A stretch of DNA of 64,000 bases from contig NZ_JAGA01000002.1 in the NCBI RefSeq assembly GCF_000526415.1, forward strand, positions 984,001 through 1,048,000, read 5' to 3'. This DNA comes from Kallotenue papyrolyticum. GTDB lineage: Bacteria > Chloroflexota > Chloroflexia > Chloroflexales > Kallotenuaceae. A program made the translations under genes and the position numbers. The notes beneath the pieces are model-generated. The model saw only the letters and a program-made list of their open reading frames with translations, was not told the origin of the DNA and did not search any database. How positions within the stretch are numbered: position 1 is the first letter of the stretch; each line of letters begins with the position of its first letter. Shown here one piece after another: positions 9,436 through 17,322 of this stretch.

Positions 9436-11424
9436 ATGACTCGACAACCACATCGGCAGCAGCGCCGCGCGGGACGCCAGGCGCGCCCTACGGTGCCGTG
9501 GAGTCTTTGGGAAATCGTGCTGCTGTTGATCAGCGTCGTGATGATCGCGTCGCCGCTGCTGGCGGCGGGCTGGGCCTTGATCGCGCCGAGCGCTGTGCTG
9601 TCGCAACGCAGCGATCCGACGCCCACGCCCTGCCCGGATGGTCCGTGCCCACCCCCGACGATCACGGTGGAGCCCACCGAGGAGCCGCCTCCGCCGACCA
9701 ATACGCCAGTCTCCTCTCCTGGACCGTCAGCCACGCCGACACTGCCTCCCGGTGGATGTGGCCAGACCGGCTACGATCCCTGCACGCCAACGCCTACGTG
9801 CGATCCCACCGGCTACAACGCGGAGCCCTGTCCCACGCCGACGCAGCCGCCGGCGCCAACCAACACGCCGGCGCCAACCAACACGCCGGCGCCGACGCAG
9901 CCGTCGCAGCCGACCAACACGCCGGCGCCGACGCAGCCGCCGCAACCCACCACGCCGCCGACCGGAGCGTTGCGCGCATCCAAGATCGCCCTGGGCACCG
10001 ATGGTCAGCCGCTGGCGACGGTCAAGACCGGGGATGAGTTTCTCTACCTGATCCAGGTGGAGCACGACGTCAGCTCGGCAACGCCGGTGACGGTAGTCGA
10101 TGATTTCGCCGGGACGATTGAGGGCGTGGCCGTGGTGCAGGTCGAGCCCGGTCAGTGCGCCCTCAGCAAATATACGCTCCATTGTGCGGTTCTGCCGGCG
10201 CAGGGCAGGGCTGCGCGGATCGTGGTGCGTGTACGGGTGGTCGGGCCGTTGGGCGCCGAGATCCCGAACATGATCCGTGTGCAGGTTGCCGGGACGGATA
10301 AGAACACCTCGGCCAATTCGCAAACGCTGAAGATCACAGGCTCGACAACTGTTGCGACGCCCGCGCCCACAACGGCGCCAGCCCCAGCGCCCGCGCCGCC
10401 CAGGCCCGCGCCACCGGCTCCGGCGCCTGCGCCGCCCGCACCGCAGCCTGCACCGCCGCAGCCTGTACCGTCCGCGCCGCCGCAGCCTGCACCGCCGGCG
10501 CCCACGGCCGCGCCACCGGCGCCCACCGAGGCACCGCCGGCGCCCACGGCCGCGCCACCGGCGCCCACCGAGGCACCGCCGGCCTCCACGGCGCGTCCTC
10601 CGCAGCAGCCACGGCCAACGGCGACGCCTGTGTCACCACGGCGTCAGGAGGCGCGGCAGAGTGCGCCCACGGCCGCACCGCCCGCGCCGACACCGCCGTC
10701 AGCCCCAACGCCCACGCTGGGACCGACCATGCCACCGGTGACTACGCCTGAAGCTGAGCGTCCATCGCTGCGCTTCAACCTGAGCAGTGACTGGGGACAG
10801 GTCTTCGTCGGCGATACGGTCACCTTCGTGGTGACGCTGCAGAACGCCGGTAACGAAGCGGGTGGTTCGTCACCGCTGCGCGCGCGGGCGCGCGCCGCCA
10901 AACTGGAAGCGCTGCAGGCCGCCCCGCCGGTGCACGACGTGCTGATCACCCAGCAGCTCAATCCCAACTTCGAGCTGCTAGAGGCGAGCGGCCCCGGCCT
11001 GAGCGTGACCACCGACGGTCAAAAGATCGAAGCGCGGCGCGATATGCTGGCCGGCGGCGAAACCGTCGAGCTGATGATCAAAGCGCGTGCGCGCGATATC
11101 GGCGCAGCACCGCTCACCACCGTCAATCAGGCCCAACTGATCTACCGCGACGCCGAGCATCCGCTCTTCTCGAACGTGGTCGATGTCGTGATCATGCCCA
11201 AGGCGCTGCCCACGGCCACGCCCGTGCCGCCGGCGCCGCCCACGTCGACCACTGAGCCGCTGATGACGGCAGCCGGCGCCGCGCCGGTGATCACCCCGCC
11301 GCAGGAGCTGGGCGAATCGCTGCCACAGACCAGTGGCGGCACGCCGCTGGCCGGTGTTGTGCTGCTGGGCTTGACCCTGTTGCTGCACAGCATTCGTGTC
11401 CACCGCGCGCGGGTGCGCATCTAA
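9436..11424 (+). CDS. Proline-rich sortase-anchored surface protein with LPQTSG signal and DUF11-like domains
   Basis: A 662-residue exported protein. Residues 1-20 are basic, and 24-48 form a signal/membrane helix. Low-complexity linkers (PTNTPAPT-type, about 60-175; APPAPT-type, about 305-430) separate two beta-rich segments (about 178-290 and 440-565) that resemble DUF11/CARDB-like stalk domains (phrases such as GDTVTFVVTLQNAGNE). The C-terminus is a complete sorting signal: LPQTSG at 629-634, a hydrophobic helix, and a tail RVHRARVRI. By established sortase biology it should be cleaved after T632 and anchored to the cell surface. The linker contains a perfect two-copy 42-bp tandem repeat. 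The function of the displayed domains is unknown. Confidence 0.85.
   Translation: MTRQPHRQQRRAGRQARPTVPWSLWEIVLLLISVVMIASPLLAAGWALIAPSAVLSQRSDPTPTPCPDGPCPPPTITVEPTEEPPPPTNTPVSSPGPSATPTLPPGGCGQTGYDPCTPTPTCDPTGYNAEPCPTPTQPPAPTNTPAPTNTPAPTQPSQPTNTPAPTQPPQPTTPPTGALRASKIALGTDGQPLATVKTGDEFLYLIQVEHDVSSATPVTVVDDFAGTIEGVAVVQVEPGQCALSKYTLHCAVLPAQGRAARIVVRVRVVGPLGAEIPNMIRVQVAGTDKNTSANSQTLKITGSTTVATPAPTTAPAPAPAPPRPAPPAPAPAPPAPQPAPPQPVPSAPPQPAPPAPTAAPPAPTEAPPAPTAAPPAPTEAPPASTARPPQQPRPTATPVSPRRQEARQSAPTAAPPAPTPPSAPTPTLGPTMPPVTTPEAERPSLRFNLSSDWGQVFVGDTVTFVVTLQNAGNEAGGSSPLRARARAAKLEALQAAPPVHDVLITQQLNPNFELLEASGPGLSVTTDGQKIEARRDMLAGGETVELMIKARARDIGAAPLTTVNQAQLIYRDAEHPLFSNVVDVVIMPKALPTATPVPPAPPTSTTEPLMTAAGAAPVITPPQELGESLPQTSGGTPLAGVVLLGLTLLLHSIRVHRARVRI
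10498..10581 (+). repeat. Two perfect 42-bp tandem repeats inside the surface-protein linker
   Basis: Bases 10498-10539 and 10540-10581 are identical and encode APTAAPPAPTEAPP twice. Such repeats allow length variation of the proline-rich stalk by slippage. Confidence 0.85.
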
Positions 11425-11444
11425 CGGCCGTCCGGGCAATGGTA

Positions 11445-11485
11445 GAATCAAACAGGCTGAGGCTCAGCCTCAGCCTGTTTGATTC
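11445..11485 (+). promoter_or_regulatory. 41-bp perfect palindrome between surface protein and DUF2231 gene
   Basis: The sequence begins GAATCAAACAGGCTGAGG and is an exact inverted repeat with 20-bp arms around a single central C. It sits 20 bp after the surface-protein stop and 11 bp before the GTG of the next gene. There is no T-tract, so a simple terminator is unlikely unless Rho-type. An extended -10 (TGGTAGAAT, 11440-11448) overlaps its left edge, so the palindrome could be an operator or a hairpin at the 5' end of the DUF2231 mRNA. Confidence 0.75.
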
Positions 11486-11496
11486 GGGAGCCACCC

Positions 11497-11928
11497 GTGC
11501 GTATTGTGCTGCATCCGTTTGTGGCGCATTTTCCGATCGCGCTGCTGCTGCTCAATCTGGCGTTGACGCTGGCCTACCTGCGGCGCGGTGATCCGTTTCT
11601 GGAACGCGCCGCCTATGGCGCGCTGGTGATCGGCTGGTGGAGCGCGTTTGCCGCCGTGCTGACCGGTACGTTGGAGCTGGCGCTGGCCTGGCCGGTGCAG
11701 GACGATCTGCTGGTTTGGGTCAATGTGCACGCGGTGCTCGGCTTTGCGCTGCTGTGGGTCTATGGCCAAGCGCTGTTGATGCGTAAGCGCGATGCGCGGC
11801 TGTTGCATGGTCCGCGCCGCCGGCGCTATCTCAGCCTGCTGATCCTGGGCGCATTACTGGTGCTGGCCGGCGGTTGGGTTGGCGGCTACCTCGTACACCA
11901 TCTCGCTTTCGGTGTCCGCACATCGTGA
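11497..11928 (+). CDS. DUF2231 integral membrane protein
   Basis: The GTG at 11497 was chosen because GGGAG lies 6 bp upstream and the protein then starts VRIVLHPFVAHFPIALL, the conserved HP-x-x-x-HFP beginning of DUF2231 proteins. The 143 residues form four membrane helices, with histidines in helices one, three (VNVHAVLGF) and four (YLVHHLAF). Family members have been proposed to bind haem through such histidines; that is not shown here. The gene lies immediately after the 41-bp palindrome and faces the following minus-strand gene tail to tail. Confidence 0.8.
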   Translation: MRIVLHPFVAHFPIALLLLNLALTLAYLRRGDPFLERAAYGALVIGWWSAFAAVLTGTLELALAWPVQDDLLVWVNVHAVLGFALLWVYGQALLMRKRDARLLHGPRRRRYLSLLILGALLVLAGGWVGGYLVHHLAFGVRTS

Positions 11929-11951
11929 GGCCTGCGCCACCGGCGCCTGCT

Positions 11952-13925
11952 TTAGAAGGGTTCCGGCGGACGAATGCGGTAGCCAAGCGCCCCAAGCCAC
12001 ATCCACAGCGTTGTGCTGCCGATCCAGCCCAGCAGCAGGATCGCCAGCGTCTGACCGCGCCATCCGCGCCGCCAGAGCTGCTCCAGCACGATCGCCACGC
12101 CTATGGCTACTGCCCAGGCGCAGAAGGATAGCCAGCGTGTGGTGATCGTCGAGGCCGTGATGAAGGGGATGGCGCTCTGCAGCCCGGCGACCGCCAGCGT
12201 ACCCCAGAAGACCCACACCAGCGCATGCCCACGCCGCCGTTGTGTCAGCCACACGCCACCCAGCACCGCCAGCGGCATGCCGATCAGCGCATAGTGCGCC
12301 ACCAGGCCATCGTGCCACAGCGATGCCAGCAGGGCCTGGCGACCGATCGCCGGACGACCGCCCTGCACTGCGCTCATGCCGCCGGCCAGAAACTGTGCGA
12401 TCTTATCGCGGATCAGCTCATCGTAGGCCGAGTAGAACAGCAGTAGCGCCGTGGCCTGCGCAGCGCCAAAGGCCAGCGCCAGCCCGCGCAGCGGCGCGCG
12501 TGCGTTGGTGTTGCGGCCGCGCCACCAGCCCAGGGCCAGCAGGCCCGCCAGCAGCAGCGAGACGTTGATCCACAGACCGAAGTGTCCCAGAAAGATCAGC
12601 GTCAACATCGCGTAGGTCAGCGCCATGCTCCACGGCTGCCCCAGCCGCCACCAGCCTACCACCAGCACCGCGATCAGCACGGCGACCAGCTCCTGGGCGA
12701 AGATGTGTGCCAGAAACGACCACCACAGCGCCATGAACGGCGGCGCCAGCAGCGCGTAGGTTGCGGCGGCCAGGATGGCGGTGCGTTCGCAGCGCAGGCT
12801 GTGCAGCGTCAGCAGAGCGACGGCCAGCAGGCCCAGGACGCCACACAGCGCGGCGCTCCACTCCACCAGCGTAGTCGGCGCCAGCGGCAACAGCCGCAGG
12901 GGTGCCAGCAGCACGTAGACCGCCGAGGGGTATGGAAAATCGATGCCGCGATGGCGCGAGGTTAGATGGATCAGCCCCTGCGTTACCTCCTGCAGGCGAT
13001 TGACATGAAAGCCGAGATCGCCCACCATCGACTCGGGGTAGAGCCGACCGCCGTAGCGCAGCGTCATGCTCAGGCCGGCGAGCCAGGCGCTGCCGTTTAC
13101 GAAACCAGGCGCCGGCGCAAGCTCCAGGCGCGCCAGCAGGCGCGGCAGCGCCAGACGCGTCGCCAGCCCGATCCCAACACCCCAGGCGGCGCCGATCAGC
13201 AGCGGCGGGCCGGCGAGCGCGAAGCGCAAGGCATCGCTCCACAGCGCGGCCAGCAGCAGGATCAGCAGCAACACACCGGCCAGCGCGGTGGCGCGCAGCG
13301 ACGCACCGCTCAGGCGCAGCGTGATCCAGCTCAGGGCCAGCAACGCCAGCGGCCAGAGCAGCCGTGGCGTGGGGAGCTGGATCGGACCGGGCAGCGTCTC
13401 GAGCTGGAGTGTGGCGATCGGCACGCCCAGCACGCGCGGATCGTTGGGCGGCGTAAAAGTCGGCGCGGTGAGGTACAGCAGCCCGGCAGCACTGGTGGCG
13501 GGCGTGATCAGTACATGCAGTCTGCGTTGCGCCGCCAGCGGATGGCTGACCGCCATGTCGGGACCGCTGAGCCAGAAGTCTCCATCGGCGGCCTGGGGAT
13601 GAGCGCTGGCCGCCAGTTGGTCCAGCGTGATCAGCCATGTGCGCCGGCCCAGGCCCGGTAGCCAGACGGATGACTGTTCGCCGCTCCAGCGGTAGGACAG
13701 ATCATCCGCCTGCGCGCCGTAGGGTTCGGGCGTGTTCCAATCGCGCAGCAGGGGCAGATCGCTGTGCCAGCCCTCGGCATAGCCGACATTGATCGTGTAG
13801 CGCAGCGGTCGGTTGAGCAGCATGCCCGTGCCGACCAGCAGCGCAACCATCAGTGCCAGCGGCCAGGCGATCTCCCTACGGTGCAGATGGCGCCGTTGCA
13901 GAGCTTGACGAACGAGCGTGAGCAC
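11952..13925 (-). CDS. Multi-pass membrane protein of unknown function (GT39-like topology)
   Basis: About 657 residues with one N-terminal helix, an extracytoplasmic beta-rich domain (about residues 45-185) and then around a dozen helices. The early loop PTFTPPNDPR and a later loop GGRLYPESMVGDLGFHVNRLQEV give the polytopic glycosyltransferase topology seen in Chloroflexota, but I see no diagnostic catalytic motif, so a transferase role is only suggested. The start is placed at the GTG at 13925 because a TATAAT box ends 6 bp upstream, which would give a leaderless message; an ATG at 13952 is in frame but lies upstream of that box. It is transcribed divergently from the GHMP kinase gene. Confidence 0.65.
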   Translation of the reverse strand: MLTLVRQALQRRHLHRREIAWPLALMVALLVGTGMLLNRPLRYTINVGYAEGWHSDLPLLRDWNTPEPYGAQADDLSYRWSGEQSSVWLPGLGRRTWLITLDQLAASAHPQAADGDFWLSGPDMAVSHPLAAQRRLHVLITPATSAAGLLYLTAPTFTPPNDPRVLGVPIATLQLETLPGPIQLPTPRLLWPLALLALSWITLRLSGASLRATALAGVLLLILLLAALWSDALRFALAGPPLLIGAAWGVGIGLATRLALPRLLARLELAPAPGFVNGSAWLAGLSMTLRYGGRLYPESMVGDLGFHVNRLQEVTQGLIHLTSRHRGIDFPYPSAVYVLLAPLRLLPLAPTTLVEWSAALCGVLGLLAVALLTLHSLRCERTAILAAATYALLAPPFMALWWSFLAHIFAQELVAVLIAVLVVGWWRLGQPWSMALTYAMLTLIFLGHFGLWINVSLLLAGLLALGWWRGRNTNARAPLRGLALAFGAAQATALLLFYSAYDELIRDKIAQFLAGGMSAVQGGRPAIGRQALLASLWHDGLVAHYALIGMPLAVLGGVWLTQRRRGHALVWVFWGTLAVAGLQSAIPFITASTITTRWLSFCAWAVAIGVAIVLEQLWRRGWRGQTLAILLLGWIGSTTLWMWLGALGYRIRPPEPF

Positions 13926-13931
13926 GCCGGG

Positions 13932-13937
13932 ATTATA
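13932..13937 (-). promoter_or_regulatory. Extended -10 box 6 bp before the membrane-protein GTG
   Basis: The minus strand reads TGTTATAAT; the expected transcript start coincides with the GTG at 13925, arguing for a leaderless mRNA. No -35 match is evident. Confidence 0.5.
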
Positions 13938-14023
13938 ACAGCCATTGCGCACGATGCCAGCATCGCTGCTAGACGCACGTCGCTATACTAGCGCCACAGG
14001 ACGAGCCGCGAAAGGAGCAGCCG

Positions 14024-15052
14024 ATGATCATCCGTAGTCGCGCGCCGGTGCGTATCGATCTGGCCGGAGGTTGGACGGATGTCCCGCCCTTTGCCGAACG
14101 CGAGGGCGGTGCGGTGGTCAACCTGACCATCAATCGCTACACCTATGCCTCGCTCCATCCGCGCAGCGATGGTGCCGTGCGGCTGCGCTCCGCGGACTAC
14201 AACACCTACGTCGAAGCCGAGACGGTGCGACGCCTGGAGTACGATGGCACGCTCGATCTGGTCAAAGCCGCGTTGAAGCGGCTGCAGATCGAGGGTGGCC
14301 TGGAGCTGATCACACGCGCGGATGCGCCACCCGGATCGGGCCTGGGCACCTCGGCGGCGCTGGGCGTCGCGGTGATCGGCGCACTCAATGCGCTCCAGGC
14401 TGAGCGGCTCTCGGCGCACGAGGTGGCCGCGCTGGCCAATCGTCTGGAGGTCGAGGAGCTGGGCATTGCCGGCGGCAAGCAGGATCAGCTCGCCGCGGCG
14501 CTGGGCGGCATCAACTACCTGGAGTTCGGCGACCATCCGCCGATCAGCAGTCCGCTGCCGGTCAGTGCCGGGGTGATCAACGAACTGGAAAAGCGGCTGG
14601 TACTCTGCTACAGCGGTGTGTCGCGGCTATCGGGCGATATCATCCAGCGCGTGCAGCAGGCCTACCTCCAGAACGAGCCACGCACCTGCGCGGCGCTGCG
14701 CACCATGCGCGAGCTGGCGCGCCAGGTCAAGAGTTGTCTGCTGGCCGGCGAGCTGGAGGCCCTGGCGCCGCTGTTGCGCGACAACTGGGCCTGCCAGCAG
14801 GCGCTACATCCCTCGGTGACCAATGCGGATGTCGCGCGCTTGTTTGCAGTGGCGGAGGCCAACGGTGCGCTCGGCGGCAAAGCCTGCGGCGCGGGCGGCG
14901 GCGGCTGCTTGGTCTTCTTCTGCGAGGCGGATCGCGAGCGCGATGTGCGCGAAGCGCTGCGCGCCGCGGGTGGCCAGATCATCGATTTCAACATCGACCG
15001 GTTTGGCCTGCAGACCTGGCGTGTGGACGAGACGACCGGGCGCGTGTGGTGA
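14024..15052 (+). CDS. GHMP-family sugar kinase (heptose/fucose-kinase-like)
   Basis: This 342-residue kinase starts MIIRSRAPVRIDLAGGWTD, the conserved first GHMP motif. The ATP-binding motif PPGSGLGTSAAL is at residues 102-113, and the third motif GACGAGGGGCLVFF is near 288-301. The pattern is closest to D-glycero-D-manno-heptose 7-phosphate kinase (HddA) and to the kinase part of L-fucokinase, which phosphorylate C1 of a sugar to feed nucleotide-sugar synthesis. No heptose isomerase or guanylyltransferase is adjacent, so the substrate remains open. A TATACT box (13984-13989) and AAAGGAG ribosome site precede the ATG. Confidence 0.85.
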   Translation: MIIRSRAPVRIDLAGGWTDVPPFAEREGGAVVNLTINRYTYASLHPRSDGAVRLRSADYNTYVEAETVRRLEYDGTLDLVKAALKRLQIEGGLELITRADAPPGSGLGTSAALGVAVIGALNALQAERLSAHEVAALANRLEVEELGIAGGKQDQLAAALGGINYLEFGDHPPISSPLPVSAGVINELEKRLVLCYSGVSRLSGDIIQRVQQAYLQNEPRTCAALRTMRELARQVKSCLLAGELEALAPLLRDNWACQQALHPSVTNADVARLFAVAEANGALGGKACGAGGGGCLVFFCEADRERDVREALRAAGGQIIDFNIDRFGLQTWRVDETTGRVW

Positions 15053-15057
15053 GGGTC

Positions 15058-15086
15058 GGCAGCGGCCCGCCTGGTGGGCCACTGCC
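15058..15086 (+). terminator. Hairpin after the GHMP kinase gene
   Basis: GGCAGCGGCCC (15058-15068) pairs with GGGCCACTGCC (15076-15086) with one G-T pair and a 7-nt loop, starting 5 bp after the stop. There is no clear T-run. Confidence 0.5.
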
Positions 15087-15120
15087 AACATGGGCGCTCC
15101 TCCTGCACCGCGTCGTCAGC

Positions 15121-15739
15121 TAGGCGCCCTCACCCATGGCCAGACGCTTCCGTCGTGGCCGGACGCGCCGGCCTGCGATCAGCCAGATCAGTCCCCCGAT
15201 CACCGGCACCAGGATCATGCCGCTGCCCAAGAGCAGGCTGAGGCGGCTGGAAGGTGGTGGCGCGCTGCGGCAGCTCCTCGAATGGCAGCGGGCTGACCGT
15301 GCTATATACCGTCACGCCAGCCTGCGCCGGGATGTTCCAGATCGTCACCTGGCCATGGAGCACGGCAGGCAGGTCGTTGAAGATCGGATCGAGTGCGGCG
15401 ATCACCGCTGCCGGTGGCCCGGCCATCGCCGTTGAGACGCGCCGCGCGTTGACGCTGCAGAAAGGGCAGGTCAATCCCCTGGGCGCGCACCGTCTGGCGG
15501 CCAGCGCCGATCAGCAGCTCAACCGGCGCAACGTACTCGTAGTCCACGCCGGTGCGTCGATCCTCGTCATCGCCCTCGGTGTGTTCAACGCGCACGTACT
15601 GGAGCGCCAGCGCCTGACCGTCGGGTGGCGTCAGCCGGGGCTCGCCCGGCGCGGTAGCTTCCACGAGCACAGGCGTCTCCCGATCTGGATCGAGCGCAAC
15701 GCTGCGAGTAGAGCGTGAGGCGCAGATGGTGTGCGGCAC
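15121..15739 (-). pseudogene. Broken gene for a membrane-anchored protein, at least two frameshifts
   Basis: Three consecutive minus-strand frames join into one sensible protein. Frame A (about 15720-15470) gives TPVLVEATAPGEPRLTPPDG through VRAQGIDLPF; frame B (about 15474-15250) gives SVNARRVSTAMAGPPAAVI through SPLPFEELPQRATTF; frame C (about 15250-15121) gives LLLGSGMILVPVIGGLIWLI, a membrane helix, and a basic tail RRVRPRRKRLAMGEGA before a TAG. This is the layout of an outside domain followed by a C-terminal anchor. No single frame encodes it, so it is either decayed or the assembly contains two indels. I do not recognise the family with certainty. Confidence 0.6.
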
Positions 15740-15931
15740 GCTCCGGCGCGGCCTTGGGAAACAGGCGGCCCGGCAGCCGCGCGCGCGGCTGGGGATGGTT
15801 CAGCGCCAGACAGGCCAGCAGCGCCCGCGCGTGGGCAGGGCGGGCCGCGGATGCCCCTCGAGCCAGGCCTGCCAGGGGCCGAGACAGCGTAGATCAAGCA
15901 GGGGCGGTTGACCGGGATGTGCTCCATGCAT
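15700..15931 (-). pseudogene. Remnant of a SARP/AfsR-like (BTAD-type) transcription activator N-terminus
   Basis: From an ATG at 15931 one frame reads PLLDLRCLGPWQAWLEG, and after a frameshift near 15825 a second reads RALLACLALNHPQPRARL then LFPKAAPERAAHHLRLTLYS. This is the winged-helix DNA-binding domain found before the bacterial transcriptional activation domain in SARP and AfsR proteins (pattern: TRKARALLAYLAL..RERLAGLLWPD..ERARANLRQALSRLR). The remainder of such a protein is absent; the frame runs instead into the membrane-protein remnant. It is too short to function. Confidence 0.55.
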
Positions 15932-16068
15932 AGGGGTGGGTGCGATGCGCTCGCGCGGGGCGAAGGTGGACGGATCGGCAGGAGCTTGAAGGGCAGGACG
16001 GCAGGCGCGGGCAGCGTGTGGCGCTCTGGTGTCATGGACAGCGTATCAAAAAATTGCCCTATGGCTAC

Positions 16069-16108
16069 TTGACATGCATGCCTGGCATGGTCTATATTTG
16101 TCTAGACA
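16069..16108 (+). promoter_or_regulatory. Promoter with two operator-like palindromes for the GntR/LacI-type regulator
   Basis: TTGACA (16069-16074), an 18-bp spacer and TATATT (16093-16098) form a strong sigma-70 promoter. The spacer contains CATGCC-T-GGCATG (16077-16089), and TGTCTAGACA (16099-16108), a perfect 10-bp palindrome, covers the transcript start. The second fits the GT-N-AC operators of GntR-family regulators such as AraR, so autoregulation is likely. Bases 15932-16068 upstream show no gene. Confidence 0.7.
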
Positions 16109-16121
16109 TTTGGGGACAAAG

Positions 16122-17273
16122 ATGGTCCAACTCGATCCCAGCAGTCCGCGTCCGCTCTATCAGCAGCTTGCCGATCAGCTACGCCAGCAGATCATCACGG
16201 GCGCGTGGCCGGCCGGCTATCGGCTGGCGCCGGAGCTGGAGTTGGCCGCGCAGCTCGGCGTCAGTCGCGGCACGGTGCGCCAGGCCATGGATCTGCTGGT
16301 CGATCAAGGGCTGCTCCAGCGCACGCCGGGCAAGGGCAGCTTTGTGCGCGCCTCCGATGGTCAGGTGCGCTCGCAGTTGATCGGCATAGTGGTCCCCTAC
16401 CTGCGCGACTCGCTGACGACCGACGTACTGCGCGGCGTCGAAGCCACGCTGCGGCGCAGCGGCTATAGCCTCATTTTTTGCCACTCCGAAGGTGATCTCC
16501 AGCTCGAAGGCGCGCAGATCGAGCGCCTGCTGCGCGAGGGTGTACGCGGCCTGATCCTGTTCCCGATCGCCGCCCAGGATGAGCCGGCGCTGCTGGCGCG
16601 GCTGTTGCCGCCGCGGCTGCCGCTGGTGGTGATCGACCGGCGCCTGCCGGGGGTGGCGGCCGACTACGTGCTGGTGGACAACCTCGGCGGTGCGTACCGC
16701 GCCGTGGAGCACCTGCTAGCGCTTGGCCATCGCCGCATCGCCTGTGTGAGTTTGCCGGAGCGGCCCAGCAGCGTGGTGGAGCGCATTCACGGCTATCAAC
16801 AGGCCCTGCGCGACGCCGGCATCCTGCCGCTGGCGCCGATCGACCTGGCCTTGCACGGCAGGCCATCCCACGCCAGCGTGCCTAGCTACAGCGCCGACGA
16901 ACTGGCGCCGGTGGACCAGGCACTGGCCATGCAAGAGCCTCCGACGGCCTTCTTCTGCGTCAACGATTTCATCGCGCTGGGCGTGCTGCAGCATGTGCGC
17001 GCGCGAGGCATACGCGTGCCCGACGAGCTGGCAATTGTCGGCTTCGACGACATTGCGCTGGCGCCCTACATGCCCGTGCCGCTCACGACCGTGGCGCAGC
17101 CCAAGTACGAGATCGGCGTGCAGGCCGCGCAGGCGTTGATCGACCAGATCGCCGGCGCCGCCGCATCCGGTCGGACGTTGATCCTGCCCACCAGTCTGGT
17201 GGTACGCGCCTCCACCGCCGCGCCGGCGCTGGCCGCGCTGCCCACTACTGTGCTGTCGGAACCGCAGCGCTAG
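16122..17273 (+). CDS. AraR-like chimeric regulator (GntR winged helix + LacI/GalR sensor domain)
   Basis: The ATG at 16122 gives a 383-residue protein whose N-terminus is a GntR winged helix: SSPRPLYQQLADQLRQQI, LAPELELAAQLGVSRGTVRQ and GLLQRTPGKGSFV (residues about 6-75). Residues about 85-375 are a periplasmic-binding-like LacI/GalR domain (IGIVVPYLRDSLTTDVLRGV; FCVNDFIALGV; ELAIVGFDDIALAPYM). This fusion is that of B. subtilis AraR, a sugar-released repressor. It lies directly upstream of, and in line with, the sugar ABC transporter/glycosidase genes, so it probably represses them and itself until the imported sugar binds. An earlier in-frame ATG at 16029 would start inside the upstream region before the promoter and is rejected. 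Confidence 0.88.
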   Translation: MVQLDPSSPRPLYQQLADQLRQQIITGAWPAGYRLAPELELAAQLGVSRGTVRQAMDLLVDQGLLQRTPGKGSFVRASDGQVRSQLIGIVVPYLRDSLTTDVLRGVEATLRRSGYSLIFCHSEGDLQLEGAQIERLLREGVRGLILFPIAAQDEPALLARLLPPRLPLVVIDRRLPGVAADYVLVDNLGGAYRAVEHLLALGHRRIACVSLPERPSSVVERIHGYQQALRDAGILPLAPIDLALHGRPSHASVPSYSADELAPVDQALAMQEPPTAFFCVNDFIALGVLQHVRARGIRVPDELAIVGFDDIALAPYMPVPLTTVAQPKYEIGVQAAQALIDQIAGAAASGRTLILPTSLVVRASTAAPALAALPTTVLSEPQR

Positions 17274-17275
17274 GT

Positions 17276-17291
17276 CGTTGCCCTGGCAACG
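17276..17291 (+). promoter_or_regulatory. 16-bp palindrome upstream of the sugar-binding protein gene
   Basis: CGTTGCC-CT-GGCAACG is a perfect inverted repeat with a 2-bp centre, 3 bp after the regulator stop and 31 bp before the lipoprotein start. It could be a second operator or a short attenuating hairpin. No -10/-35 pair is evident beside it. Confidence 0.45.
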
Positions 17292-17322
17292 CGCCTGGCC
17301 ATCTGCGTCAAGGAGGACCCTT

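Noticed and set aside
16029-16121. Upstream ATG for the GntR/LacI regulator
   Set aside because: It precedes the promoter, and the normal GntR domain starts just after the ATG at 16122.
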